Source: Glandiceps talaboti
Taxonomy: Eukaryota; Hemichordata; Enteropneusta; Spengelidae
Length of the DNA: 64,000 nt
Assembly (NCBI RefSeq): GCF_964340395.1
Contig: NW_027554289.1
Location: 301,713-365,712 of the forward strand
Direction of reading: 5' to 3'
Within the stretch, counting starts at the first letter, position 1. Each line of letters opens with the position of its first letter. Below are positions 25,504 through 43,200 of this stretch, piece after piece. The notes beneath the pieces were generated by a model. That model had not been told where the DNA came from. It saw nothing but the letters and a program-made list of their open reading frames with translations, and made no database searches. Both the position numbers and the translations under genes were made by a program.

Positions 25504-26008
25504 TCTGAAAGAATTCTGTCAACATAAATGTACAGGTAACAACATGTATGTTCACACCTTCAACATAAATGTACAGGTAACAACATTATATTAAAACCAA
25601 ATGATAGAAATTGTAACGTTTTACAAACATTTCCAGCCTTAGGTTTAAAATGTTTATGTTTTTGTCCAAGAAGGAGCTTTCTTCCAAGGCTACTTGAGAT
25701 TAGTTGACTGACATTTGGCTTACAGTTGGGAACTTTTGATCAAAGTATAACTTAACATAGGATGAAAGGGGACTTAGCTTGTATCTGAATATACACTATT
25801 CAAGCTTTGAAACTGGAATTGACAATTTAACAGCATGATTCAACCTGTACTCATAGGTGAAGACAATATCATGTGAAAAGTGGCAAACACTTCATGAACA
25901 AGTTGACATTATAAAGTAAGTTCCTCTTTATGGTTGGCTTTGCTCTGGTTTCACTTTGAAAATCAAAGTAAAAAGAAATAGTACAGATGATGATGATGAC
26001 GCTGGTCT

Positions 26009-29000
26009 TCAGTGGGATGCAGCAGCCATAATACCAGCAACACCTGTGTGGTAGAAAAGAACAGTGGATAAGATTGGATGTAGACACATATTAGTATGTA
26101 TATAAGAGACAAAACAAATTACCATGTATGCAAATTAGATGAAATCTCTTGTTCCCCACATTCATGACCTAGACTAAAAGATTCATTCATGTGGGCATAC
26201 TTATCACTCAGTTCATTGTAAGGGACTGAATGAACAGGAGTAACCATAACAGTGAATCTGTCAGTCTCCTTTACCATGATGGCATCACAGCATATATCAA
26301 TTCATATATAGTATGATACACCTGTATGAATACAAAGGAAGTAATCTTCTATTTCTCACCTTCTTGATCGAGACAAAGATTATTACTTTCCACTCTTAAA
26401 TTATGCTAATTTCAGTAAAGTTTATGGGACATCTGAAAACATATATCATAAAATCTTGAAGCTCATCTCTGATGTACATATATTCAATAACATTGAGTGA
26501 AATTTCACTTACTTTCAAAATCAATTTTCTCTGTGATATTTTTAGATTTGACGTTTCCTTCTTGATTGGCAATAAATACTTTCTGTCCCTCTGCTTCTGT
26601 CCAGCCATACTTTGTCATCCATTGCTTCAAATCTGCATGGGATAGTTCACCTAACAACTCAGCAAGTACATCTTTATCAATTATCTGGTATGTGATACCA
26701 ACCACATGACATATATCTAGTACAGAAAGAATGGAAAACATGTCAGTACATGTATTTACATTTGAAAAAATTTGTTCAAAAAGAGCTGAAAAGTGGTTTT
26801 GTTATGACCATAATTTACATACGAGGCATGTCTTAGGGAGAGGTCAACGAAGAGGTCGGCCAAGGTAACATTGATGAGGTAAATAGCCAAATAGCCAATT
26901 ACAAGAACATGTCAATATGTTAAGGACACTAACACTAGCTATTATCATTTGAAAGAAGGCTATGGCTATTCTGCACTCATTTGCATTAGAATTCTTTACT
27001 TCAAGTCTAGGAGTGGAAATGACAACAAGATAGTGAACGTCAAATCTCTGGGCTAGTAAACGTGACTATGGAGAAACCATTACTGAGACTTGCTCGTTAT
27101 ATTTGCTCAAGGTATGCTGGCCACCAGGATGGCTGTTGTCACCTGGGAGTTACCGTTTACCTTTTAACCTGTCATTGGTTTCATCATCTGACCTTCCAAA
27201 TGATCACACAGTAGAGGACCTTACAGCTAAACTACATCATATGACCATTGAGGTTTGATCTGATTGCATCTGTAGTCAGCAACATGATTTCCAAGGGTCT
27301 ATTTCCTATGACTCTAAAACCTTACCTACAGCAGACACAGTGTGACACTATTTTAATACCACATTTAGCAACAACAATCTTTTCTTAGTTTGACTTTATA
27401 AACAATAAAATGGTACAAATTTATCACTTATTACATTATACTTACACTTCCTGATAGAATCTGGCAATCCTACAATACCCATTATCAGCTCTGGATTTAC
27501 AGTAATTTCCGTCTAAAAATACAATATCAGGATATAAAAAGCAATGTCATATAGCTGGAAAAATTCAAGGTTCAATAGCAAGTCTCGTAATTATATCATA
27601 CATTCATTGCCTGGGTATGAGGGCACTAGAAGACATGTATTACCACCAGGGCTGTTCTGCTGTAACTATTTCCCGCAGCTGAAAGCATGAGGGGTAATAT
27701 GATGTCTACTAGTGCCCGAATAAGGCCAGACAATAAGTGCTTAATATAACACATCATATTCTCAGGCACATATTCTTCCTATAGTCAAAGCAAATCCCTG
27801 ATATGACTTCCGTGCTGTGAATATTGCCTCTGGGGAAAACAGTGCCCCTAAATAAATTGGTCACTATGGGTCAATAGTCAAAGCCATGTGATACACTCTA
27901 AACCAATCACTGAAGGCTATATGAACATGATGTGTTAGCGATTCAGATCAGATAATACCTGTCATGCTCCAAACTGCTATGCACCTTTAGTCATACTACA
28001 AACATTAATAGCGATTTATAACAACTTACCCAGAACTTCTTAAACTGACATGTTTCTAATAAATCATGAAGGTGAAGAATTTTCATAATTTGGTCTTCTT
28101 GTTGCTACGTGATCAATGTTAAGGTAAACAAGTACATGATTAAAAGTACTAGAGGGGAGTATTGTGGAATGCTAAAAAAATGATACAATTATTTGATGGG
28201 GATAATCTACACAAATTTTTCTATACAGTATTTTTTTTTTCATATGTGAGTGTCTAGTTCAGGTAGTTATGTTTTCCATTGTTTTCCATATGGTCTCAGT
28301 GTTATTGGTTTCTTCTCATCAGATGTACAGCCATTACAGGTTGGAAGAACAGTTTCATATTGTCTTTTTAAGTTGATGTCAGTTTCCACATCCACTATTT
28401 CTTGCGAGACTTCACAATTTCGCGATTTTATTTTTTTTTCTTGAAGATGGTAAATCATGTTTAGGGTTGGCGTGAAAAACTAGGTGGGGTCGGGTAACTG
28501 GAACCAAACATTTTTTTTTGTTAGGCCTAACAGAAAAATCTCACAGCTGCTATTTCTACACTAGGTATAATTTAAAGGATACATGTGCTTCACCGATGAG
28601 ACATTTACAGAGCACAAAGTCTGTATGTGGTAGGTTGGTTAGTGCTTTCAGTAAAATCTGTGCTGTCACATTGAGCTGAAAGTACATGGGGTTGAACTGG
28701 TATCTGAAATAGTAGAAATAGAAAGCAAGTTGAAATTGAATAAAACTTATTAGATCATTATTCTGTGAGATACAACTTGTCTTGTATCACCCTTCACTTT
28801 TTAAAGACTAAAAGATTATCAATTCTAGAAGATGACACATCTAAGACAACCAAAACAACTGATAGAAAATTATTGGCACAAATAAAAAACTTTCATTACC
28901 TTCAAACTTACTGCAAAGATATTCATACCACTCATTCTTTTCATTCCATGTCCAGTTTTCACATCCACAGATTCTATCATATTTAGCTGCTTTATTCAAA

Positions 29001-30430
29001 ATCAACCCTAATACTAATTTTGCAACTAATATCTGCATTGAGGGTACTACATAAAATACAAGCCATGGATTTTGATTGTTGATGTTTTTTGTTTCAGTAC
29101 TTACAATTTTAAAACTGCCAGATTAGCTTCTAAATCATAGGCATTTTCTTTTGTTTGTAATTCCACGTATCGTTCAAGAGTTCCTAAATTTTCTGGGTTG
29201 TACCTGGAAGAGAAAGTTAACAAGTTTGAATTGTCAAGTTAATCCTTGTCAAAACCTTCAGTAATTGTAATATTGAGGGTGTGTTAGTTCAGAATTTACA
29301 AGGTATAACAACAGAATACCTAAGAAGAAAAAATCAACTATGACAACAATTCAACCTGTTTTTATATAGAGTGGAATCAACATGATTTATGTCCATTCTG
29401 GTCCGTGGATCATCTAAGGGGCTGGTGATCAAACATCACTGGACAAACTCATCACATGTAACTAGATAAACCCATGAAATATACAGTGAAATGTACATGT
29501 ATGCTGTGTACTGTGCACAATGTTTGGAGGGGTATCAAATTTTGAGACGTTAATCTTTTTCTTTAATGAATTGATGAAATAAAATGAGAGGAAATTTGAT
29601 AACTGTGAGATTATCAATGTTTTAGACACAAACTTATTAGCAAGTTTTCTATTGAACTTGATCCATGGAAAACTGAATTTCATAATATTTAACAAGTTTA
29701 TAGATACTTTGAACATATCTTATGATAATAAGCTACTACAATTGATGCTTGCAGCAGTTACTATAATTATCATAGTGAAATAAAATTCCTGATTCCAATT
29801 TAAATAAATGTAAGCACAGACCACACAGGTGCCAATATTTTTATGTCTATATTTGATGTCTCCATGGTCACATTATATTTCATTTAGACAAAATGTTGCA
29901 AGAAACTGTATTCATTCAATCTTGTTACCTTTACGTGTTATTTTTTATCATTTCTATGAGCCATGAACGGTAATTTGAAATGGGTTGTATCACGCGTTCT
30001 TGTCTGGCGAGTCACAATATTGTATTAATTAATTGTATTCTAATGTTTTTATTATTGCAATGAATCATCATCATGGATGAAGATATATACAAACTAATGG
30101 GGTTCAATTTTCATTAAAGAACAACAACACATCTAGAGTAGTAAGGAACCCGTGTCTTTGTGAGAAAGGAATACTAGTATACTAGAACTAGAACTACTGC
30201 ATGTCATGCTTGTGTTTACAATACAAATTACAATCGTTGGCCAAATCTGTCATATGTTATAGTTTTAGTTAAGCTAAAGGCTCCTACGGTGATTAGAAAC
30301 TACGTTATGTAAGCTTGAATTACTGTATATTATGTCGAAATGACGTATGGATATGTTGAAAACTCTCGTACCTATCAATTCCTTTCAGCAGTGAGGCAAC
30401 ATTTCTCCGCATGGCCAAAAGGTCCGCCAT
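26009..30430 (-). CDS. EIF3K: Eukaryotic translation initiation factor 3 subunit K, complete
   Basis: eIF3k is a small PCI/winged-helix subunit of the eIF3 complex, which binds the 40S ribosome during translation initiation. Seven exons, in transcript order: 30430-30372, 29203-29105, 28703-28583, 28104-28030, 27512-27446, 26716-26513, 26043-26009. They total 660 bases, giving 219 residues (human 218). Matches to human include [88 protein letters not shown] and the KIDFES-VAGIMAA tail. All donors are GT, and codon phases agree at every junction. The gene shares a 227-base intergenic space with the divergent gene at 30658. In human, EIF3K is on chromosome 19 and not in the PSME4 block, so its place here is lineage-specific (human position recalled). 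Confidence 0.97.
27608..27735. mobile_element. Short MITE-like inverted repeat in EIF3K intron 4
   Basis: About 40-base inverted ends containing GGGCACTAG and AGACAT...TATTACC, with about 50 bases between. No target duplication is clear. Confidence 0.55.
28243..28500 (-). repeat. Dispersed repeat with conserved minus-strand frame, copy 1
   Basis: About 260 bases in EIF3K intron 3, matching 53300-53575. The minus frame reads [19 protein letters not shown] then [14 protein letters not shown]. Family unknown. Confidence 0.6.
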
Positions 30431-30657
30431 TTTGATTGGAAAGGACGCCAACTAACGATGAACTTAGAAAACGAAAGAGTAGCTCGCCAGCTGTAGTTGA
30501 AAGTAAGAGAGGCAGCTATGGCAACACAGGTCAACAAAATATGGCGGACGTGACACTGGCGGTAGCACGAACTTGATGGCACTTAGCAGTTAGTAACACA
30601 TACGTCGTAGATGCATGCCTTTGATTGATACAACAGGTTTTAACGATTAATGTCAAC
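30431..30657. promoter_or_regulatory. Bidirectional promoter between EIF3K and the C2orf73-like gene
   Basis: There are 227 bases between the divergent ATGs at 30430 (minus) and 30658 (plus). This short spacing implies shared promoter sequence. ATGGCGG occurs at the eIF3k start on the minus strand and again at 30541 on the plus strand, resembling YY1-type elements common at housekeeping starts, but this is only suggestive. Confidence 0.65.
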
Positions 30658-33964
<3,307 letters not shown>

Positions 33965-34391
33965 GCATAGCTAAAATATGCTGGAAGAAGTTGCCATAGA
34001 GATGAAGATTATTTCACAGAGAATTCATTCTCGTTAGAAATCAGTCAAGGCCAAAAAATAAAAAATAAACTTGTAGACGTTTGAGTATGCATGCTATAAT
34101 AACTGTTGACGTTATGACGTGGTGTGCTAATTGTGCATGCACAAGTTTTAAAGTTCCATAGGAATTGACAAAGTCAAGGTAATCTGAAATATCTGGTCAA
34201 GCTGAACAAAGACTTAATGCCTGTGAACAAACTGATGTATTGCCTTTTGATATTCTGGTATTATTTGATTTTGCTGTTATTGTGCACAATCAAATATTTA
34301 GCAACATTGTTGTTGTCTGAAGTGTAGAACACAAGTTTGTACAGGTATCACAGTGTGTTTGTACTTAATGTACATACATGCATTTATTTAC

Positions 34392-34397
34392 AATAAA
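34392..34397 (+). promoter_or_regulatory. Polyadenylation signal of the C2orf73-like gene
   Basis: AATAAA about 430 bases after the stop codon. Two earlier AATAAA matches occur near 34058-34070 and could be used instead. Confidence 0.5.
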
Positions 34398-34484
34398 AGA
34401 TTTTTTAGAAGCTCTTTATTTGTGTTATTTATGATCACTTATTTTCAATTGGCGAGTGTATGTAGCTATATGTTTATATGTAGA

Positions 34485-34634
34485 TGTATGTATGTATGTA
34501 TGTGTGTATGTATGTATGTATGTATGTATGTATGTATGTATGTATGTATACAAGATGTATGGATGGATGGATGGATGTATACAAGATGTATGGATGGATG
34601 GATGTATGTATGTATGTATGTATGTATGTATGTA
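34485..34634. repeat. (ATGT)n/(GGAT)n microsatellite
   Basis: Alternating ATGT and GGAT tetranucleotide blocks. The Met-Tyr-Val-Cys open frames across it are artefacts. Confidence 0.95.
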
Positions 34635-35447
34635 TATGTGTGTGTGCAGATTAGTCTTGAGAACATGTGTGTATGACAGTATTGTGTGTATATGTGTGTG
34701 AGGTGAGGGGAGTGGGGATCGCTGTGCCATTCATGTTTACACATCTTTAGACTAAGCCCATTTTTATTTGTTATTGTCTTCCTTTCAAGTTTCAATCATG
34801 TCACATGTGTACATCCTATACACATATTGTAGTAAAGTAATGAACTTGAAGTCAGTGACACACAGTTATCCTAGGTGGAGACATCCCATGTATCTATATT
34901 TCAATTTGGTTATTAGTTAGTCTGTCAGGCCTACACAACTTTCATGCTTCAAGTTATCATCATTATTGAGATATGATCCCAATGTCTTCAATAATCCAAA
35001 GCAGTGAAAATCTTGGGGGTGGGGGGGTGGGGTAAATTTGTATATAGTTTTGGTTGCTAAACCGACGGTCCTTTACAAGCCGGGGGATAGTGTGGTGGAA
35101 CTCACGCCAATAGGACTGGGAAAAAGAAAATGAATGCTGCCACCCATCTCCACCCCTCTCCCTTCCCCTATTATCTAGGTTTTATTTTCACGAACTTGCA
35201 AGTTGCAATGCTGTAATCGCTACTTTATACGTTACTAAATAACATTGACATCATGTTCAATGACCGTGACCCTGAATTGTTTGTGGACATTCCCAAATGA
35301 CAAGTATGTCTTAACTTGTGAAGGTGTGCGCTTTACCTGTTTCCACTGCTATCCATTGAGAGAGATGTGTATCGAAGCCCCGGCGTCTCTGGAGATGTGA
35401 TAACTTAAAATCTATTTCATTCTCATGAGCCGCGCGTGCGTGCGTGC

Positions 35448-35482
<35 letters not shown>

Positions 35483-36539
35483 GGTCACGTAGTTGCACGT
35501 AAAACATATATCTACAGCGTCCATGGTTTGGTGGTTTATGCATGGACAAAATCGATATTAATCAATGTTGAGATCCACACTATAAATAGCCAGACTTGGG
35601 GTTCGTCATATATTCATATGTATTTCCAGACAGACGACATAGTGGGGATGTCATGAAATGACGGTGGGAAAGGGGGAAGGGGGTTATTGTTTTCATCAAT
35701 GTAAAAAAGGAGGATGCCTTGAGAAGTATGTCTAGGTGCAAAAAGCAGAGGATCAAGAAAGTTTTATTTTCATTTTTTTTAGACTGCCATTATAATACTG
35801 TAGTTTCATCATTACCATCGTTGCAAGTGGCTGTGTCTAAACTACAACTTTTGTAGTTTTTTTACAGCTCGGTCAATGGTCCTACCAAAGAACTAAGCTT
35901 TTTTGTCATCAACATTTCCACAGGTAAGATTTGTGTTCTTTCTTTTCTATTATCTATTTATTTATTTCATTTATTGATTTATATATTTATCTATCTATTT
36001 CATACGAAGTCAGAAGTCGGAAGTCAGAAGTCAGAAGTCCCTTCACGGCTTTCGTAAATTTCAACCCTTTAGAAACGCTAAAAAGTCTCGACTACGCAAC
36101 AGCTACAATATTTACACTTCTCTCCTTGACTCTTTAAAAAATCATCCTAAAATTTGTTTTGCTTCTTTATTGTTGTTGTTGCTGTTGATGTTGTTTTCAT
36201 TAATGAAATCTTCAATGATAAAAATGAACGGAACTTTTAATACCTACCTATCATGTTGGGTGGCCCTTTAATAGCGACGAGTTGAACCGCGTGACAGCGC
36301 CATCTACGTTTGGAATGAATTTAAAGCCATGCTTTAAAATAATAAGGAATACATGCATATATATACAGTAAAGATATTATACATAGAATGGACGTATGCT
36401 GTATGGCTTTCTATTCCATCTACTTCTGATCATGCTCACAGTTAGCTATGAGATGCAACAACCTGATCATGGCGTCTTTGTTTTCCTATACAGTATATAG
36501 AACTGTAAATACGAATTACTTCTAATTCTATTCTATCGA

Positions 36540-36586
36540 GATAGAGAGAGAGAGCGAGAGATCTAGAGAGAGAGAGATAGATAGAG

Positions 36587-36658
<72 letters not shown>

Positions 36659-36691
36659 TGTGTGTGTGTGTGTGGGTGTGTGTGTGTGTGT
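36540..36691. repeat. Compound (GA)(GATA)(GT) microsatellite
   Basis: GA, GATA then GT blocks in the intergenic region before carboxypeptidase 1. Confidence 0.95.
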
Positions 36692-37240
36692 GGACTGGGT
36701 TGTGATTTCTGGTTGTTCTAACACTTTTTTTATAAAGACCAAAATACATCACTTAAACTTTCCAAAAACACTGCTTATGGATGCATGATGTCAAAAGTTT
36801 GTGATTCATATCTTTACTGTATCTCGTCCGATCAATGAGATTGGTATGCATACTAGCTCAGACAACCAACACTGACTTGCGTTGATTGTCCGAGATACTA
36901 CACGTACTAGAGTAAATCCAGTTTATATATTAAAATACTAAAATTTGGTTTCAAGACAGTCTAGTCACTGTTTGATAATATTACGTCGCAGCCAACAAGT
37001 GATCTTGCGCACACCACACCATGTCATGGTATCTTGTGCACACCGCAATGTTTCCATATGATTATTGCAATACACTGCTCATATAATAGTCGAAGGTTAA
37101 AAGGCCGTGCACCGCGCCGGTGATCAATAGGCGTGTTCCCCCCTGTGAATACAAACTCACATTTGCTATGCTCAGGCTCAGGCAGCAAGTGTACCAATGT
37201 TAACATTGCGAAGCGTTTTTGTACACACACAACGTCCAGC

Positions 37241-40200
37241 ATGTCGATGTTCATAAAATGCAGATTTTTCATACTATGCACGACGGTTGCAATGATTATG
37301 GGGACAGTGACTGCTGCGAGGAAGAGATACGACAAGTAAGTGAGACTGTATACTGCTACGTTTGCCCTTTTCAATCATTTCAATATGTACATATTTTTTA
37401 GAACCAAACTACTGTCTTCGACTTGTTGTTTTCCTAATACGTGTCATGTCATTTAAATACCGTCTCCAAGGTAGCTCTTTCCTTCAAAGTACCGTTGTCG
37501 AGATTTGTCTAAGTGGCGTTCGCAGTCACGGTGTTGCTGCTATGGCCGTCAGCTTTTTGTAATCTTGTCAAGTTGATTTTCCATTTAATGATACATGACC
37601 AGGCAATAGGATAATTAATCAACAGTCGCCTGCAGTTGCTTAAAGTACTGTTTTCGCTGTAATAAGTGTTTACACCCATATCAGAACAAAAAGAGACTGG
37701 ACAGTGCTTTACCGGATTTATTAGATTATAGACTAAGTTTCCGGAGCTAGGTAACATCCAAGAGATCTTTATATATTTCCCTATTTCAAATCAACGCACT
37801 CTGTCTCAAATGACCTTCAAACATATTCTGAAACCGCTTACAGTTACCTGACGATGTATTTGTTACTCCCTGTTTGAAAGGCAGGTAAACAAGATGCAAC
37901 ACAGGAGGGGAGTGTGAATAGCCATGTCCTCAAATTGTGACATCCTTAAAGACGGATAAAAGAAACGTGTTAACTATAAGAAGGGTGGATAATAGAGTCT
38001 TCGATTCACTCACAGTGTATACACGTGAATGACTATACATGGTCCAACGAAGAAATTTAACCATGGTCTGATTATCGGGTCAAAAACTGAAATACCTAAA
38101 GAAAGTGCAACGCCCTATAGGCCTACCGTAGAATATGCGCTACGTTACAGCAATACTATTTATAATGGTGCTGTCGGTGCGGATGTTGCCTTTCGCATCC
38201 GGCTTTCGCGCAATCTTAAACGACTGAACTGAACTACAGTATATCTCATCAGATGAGTATAGCCATATCTTACGTATATAGTTGGTAGCCCGGGAGAAAA
38301 CACAGGAAAGCTCGATGATCTAGATATAATGTTAGCGATTCTTTTTATGTTATAAGAATGCTGTGTTATCGATACGATATTCCCTCCAGCTTGACAGTAC
38401 AAAACTGCGCTGTCTGCTATGTGACTGGCAGTCATTGACTGCAGAATTGCTTTAATTTGACCATTGAGGTGTTAGCACGGCGAGCCAAGAATAACAAAGG
38501 ACTCAATGGTCACAGAGTGAAAAGAAAATGTTCCATTTTACCAGTGAGAAAGGCCACAACAATGTCAACAGTTGGGACAGTATTAAGTTTCCTGGCGACC
38601 TAGTTAAACAATGCAGACCACATTACAGGTAAACGTGCAAAATTGCTGAGGAGCACATTCTTATTACAAAAGTAAATTTAAAAAAAACCGTCAACGGATG
38701 AATGTTTTAGACTATTTCGGTTTTCGGGCTGGGGTCGGAACCCTTTGGAATCAAATGTTATTATATTCCTATGTGGTTACAGTTCTCAATGAAGGGTGGG
38801 CTCGTCAGCCTAATATATTAACCATCACACACATTTCAAACATTTTGTGATATCTCTTTCCCGGAAAAAAATAAAAGTCACTGTGGTAATATTTTTAAAT
38901 CTCAAATCGTCCAACCACCCAATTTTTCTGGATAAATTATTTATCGTGGTCGATTTATCGATACTGACTTCATCATGATATAAAATTATTTTAAATATCT
39001 CACAAAAATCAGTTTCATCAAAACAGAAGAAGGTACTTCCAAAATGACGTTGAATCAAATTTTAACTAAAAAGTTGTTACAGACCGACTTTTATAACCGA
39101 CAATAACGACAACATAGTTTAGTATAGACACTGATGTGTGTCTGTACATCACAAACTAGCGATCATTCCATGTAGTATGTTACGGTCTGTATTTCATTGC
39201 ACAGAATCACCTTTAGAGTTAAGAGCCTCCTTCTTACCAAACACACATACATAATCAGAGTGTAATCAGTATTTTTACAATTTACAATTTTATGCATTTA
39301 CTCAGGCAAATTTAAAAACTGCGATAATCATGACCAGCTTCTGATTATCAAACAGAGAAAGACGAGACTGAAATTTGTAAGATATGTTGATTTTCTCGAT
39401 TATTTTTTTTTTCCAAAAATACTCGAGTCCAGTAAAAAGTTTGAAGAGTAACGTGGCCCGTTTTGTCTTCTTCAGTTATCAGGTGATACGAGTTGTACCG
39501 GAGACAGACAATGAATTAGAAGCCATGAAGCAGTTACAGGAGAGATTTCCGTATGAGGTAAGGCCTAGTTTAATACATCATACTGATACAGTTCAGATAC
39601 ACATTGCATTTTGTTTTACCTAACTAATGGTTTCAGATTTTTCAACGCTTTGTATTTAAAATAATTTTGTTGATGTGCCGATTTTGAACAAATTGTAGTC
39701 CTTATACTTATTCAATGGGGGGGGGGATTCTTTTGCCATAAATCCCATTTTCTCACCCTGTAAACGATGATGATAACGCTTTACACACACGGAAGGACTG
39801 GGACCTATTTTTGTCACCAAACAAAAAATTGTCTCGTAGGACTATCGATCACTATTTACATGCCTCAAGTTTACAATACAATACAATACAATACAATACA
39901 ATACAATACAATACAATACAATACAATACAATACAATACAATACAATACAATACAATACAATACAATACAATACAATACAATAAAACTTTATTCATCCTT
40001 GTCAGGAAATTATAGTGTCTGCCATAACAAAAAAACAACAATTTAAACGAGTAGATAACAATAAAACGAGTACGTAAAAACAAGACTTTCACTTATCAAA
40101 ACACGTACATAACCAGGATAAAAGAACGACGATAACTCGAAAAGAGTAGGCGTTAAAAAAAGAGTGGCCACAGCTAGACATGTGAGCATGTGTTACGGAT

Positions 40201-43200
40201 GACAGAATACAACTTTTTGATATTCGCTAAGATTTGATGTTTTGCGAGGTCACCGTGAACTCTCAGCTGTCATGAATTAACACTTAGAACAAATGTTTGC
40301 ATTTCGCGAATAGTATTCTTCTAAGATGACAACATTAAGTTATTAAAAGATCAACAGTGTCAAATAATGACTGATTACAGACAGTTGGAAGAACAATGAC
40401 GTGATCACATTGTTTAGCTAGTTTTCATATTTGCCAATATCATTTGCATTGAATTAAGGCGACGGCAATACTTCCGTTTTAGTCATTTATGGTGCTGATT
40501 ACTTATCACCCAATCATTTGAGTATTGTATATTTTATGTTTATAAGAATTTGATGGAATAATAAAATGATGGATTCAGTCTTTGGAAGAGACGGTCTGAG
40601 GTCAGGAGCTTCGATCTGCTCCGTGGCCACTTCCAAATGATCCAGGTTAACCATGAACATTGTGTGTAGTCTGAGCTAATTCCCTAAAAGTCCAAGTCGA
40701 TCCCGTGTACAGAGTGGAGAGTGGAGGGAGAGAGAGTAACATTGAAGGGGGTTACCTAAACAGAAGAGGCCCCCACCCTATTTGTTACATTGGTGGAAAA
40801 ACCGGCCTTGGACTAGGACCATTGTGTGCGTAATGAGACAAATTTAACCTTATGAAGAATAATTGACAACCTTTGAGAAGAAGAAAAAAAACGCCGCTGG
40901 GTGAGTGACAAATCGATGACTCGAGAACTTTTCGAAAGGAAACTTTTAAATGATTATGTTACAATGGTGGGAAGTCAACTCGAACTAGAACTTGTAAAAT
41001 ATTGCAGAGACGGACTAAGACAACGCAGAAGGAGGGATTGTGTTTCAAAACGTGGAATTGTGAATAAACAGACAGCTATAGAGACTTTGACAAACGTTGC
41101 AGCAGTGAAACCTTCAACGGAGACCGAACAGCTGCCATGCGATTGGAGATATCGCGTATCGGACGCTGATGCAGACAGAAGCAGTTCGCATGTGAAATAC
41201 ATGTTTAAGACTTTTGAAGGACAAACAACTCATTAATCATACGGTAGTAGAGATTTGCTAAAGATTGACATTATTTTTATTCCTCGAATTCATTTCTATC
41301 CATGATCAGCAATTTTTTTTTACTGTGTGTCCAGAGAAATGTGTAAGAATTAGTAATTGTATGCTCGATTTACTTTGCCGACGAACAATTCTTGAAATCT
41401 ATTTTCTTATCATAACCATTTCAGTGATGCTGTTTTACATCTCAACGGTCGCGTACAAGCAGAAAGAATATTATTGACGATTCATCTATGGAGAAAATTT
41501 TAGTTTTAATGAGAATATTTATTGAAGTATGGAGTATTGGAAACTCCTCGAAGTTTTATTGACTCTGAGTTGTAGTGAGCCGAAACGCTACAGATAAATG
41601 CGTTGCTCACACGTTGAGTCTGAGTTTGTGATGTTAAGTTCCTACAGTAAAGAAAGGAACCATGTTGATAAAGTATTTTATTGAATCTGCAGTACAAGAT
41701 AAATATTTGATTTTCAAATTTGAGTGTAAAACAGAGATCCGACCGAAATGAGCTGTATTATTGTCTATGCAAAAATTCCTTTCAAATACCGCAAGAATTT
41801 CTGAAATTTCTCAGATGCTAAAAACCCGTATGTCGGTATGATAACTGCTAGTCCAACTTTTTTCAATCGTAAACGACGTAAAGTTGTTGTTTTTCACAAA
41901 AAAGAAAGGCATCATTTGTTTGATGAAATTATCATCTATTTCTCGATTTTTGAGTTGTCAATGAAGAGTACCTGTATGATAGATTTTACAAGTCAAAATT
42001 CAAAAGGGTTTCATTTTTTTTATCTGGGTAAAAGATAGGCACGGCTGTGTGAGTGATTGTATAGTCTGATCAGACGCTGTATGTTAGAGGAGCTGTATGA
42101 CTCTAAAGGTACTTCTTGAATAACCACTCGCATTATCGTCAATGTTGAAAAAGATAATCGCTGCAATTCCAATCTTTGAAAGTAAACTGCCTGTCTCGAA
42201 ACCAGACCGTTTTTCAAGAAATGAGCAGACGTCCATACTATTCCAAGTTTAACTTCTTTAATTGCTTGTACTTTTCTCCTTTTCTATCGATTTACAAAAT
42301 CATAAAAAGTGTTTCATTTATGAAAGGCAATTATTTTGAATACTTTAATGTGTGGCGGGGACGCCACACTTTGGGAAAAGGTGATAGTGTTACGGATGAC
42401 AGAATACAACTTTTTGATATTCGCTAAGATTTGATGTTTTGCGAGGTCACCGTGAACTCTCAGCTGTCATGAATTAACACTTAGAACAAATGTTTGCATT
42501 TCGCGAATAGTATTCTTCTAAGATGACAACATTAAGTTATTAAAAGATCAACAGTGTCAAATAATGACTGATTACAGACAGTTGGAAGAACAATGACGTG
42601 ATCACATTGTTTAGCTAGTTTTCATATTTGCCAATATCATTTGCATTGAATTAAGGCGACGGCAATACTTCCGTTTTAGTCATTTATGGTGCTGATTACT
42701 TATCACCCAATCATTTGAGTATTGTATATTTTATGTTTATAAGAATTTGATGGAATAATAAAATGATGGATTCAGTCTTTGGAAGAGACGGTCTGAGGTC
42801 AGGAGCTTCGATCTGCTCCGTGGCCACTTCCAAATGATCCAGGTTAACCATGAACATTGTGTGTAGTCTGAGCTAATTCCCTAAAAGTCCAAGTCGATCC
42901 CGTGTACAGAGTGGAGAGTGGAGGGAGAGAGAGTAACATTGAAGGGGGTTACCTAAACAGAAGAGGCCCCCACCAAATTTGTTACACATGTAGGGCTAGA
43001 GTCGAGGTCTGTCTGTCTGTTGGTTGTGTAATTTAATTGCTGCTGGATTGAATGATTGCTTATAGCGTGTTGTTCTCGTGCTTGTGAGTCTGAGTCTGCC
43101 GCTTCTATCTATACGTCGACTGTCAAGTTCTTGCCTGAGTGGATGTGTGTCGTCAGCTAATATTGTTCCCAGGCTGTCTGTCAATGTTAGTCTGTTTTTT

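Larger units (their letters stand above)
34400..37240. other. Intergenic region with microsatellites, no gene seen
   Basis: Between the C2orf73-like gene and the first carboxypeptidase. It contains ATGT/GGAT repeats (34485-34634), a GCGT/GT run (about 35427-35480) and a GA-GATA-GT block (36540-36691). No open frame outside these repeats resembles a protein. The upstream 500 bases presumably include the carboxypeptidase promoter. Confidence 0.6.

Noticed and set aside
34425-34795. Proteins rich in Met-Tyr-Val-Cys or Thr-His-Ile
   Set aside because: These are translations of ATGT/GGAT microsatellites, open on several frames of both strands.
40901-41236. 111-residue frame as a host gene
   Set aside because: It lies in the interior of the LTR element and shows no recognisable domain, so it is treated as part of the element.
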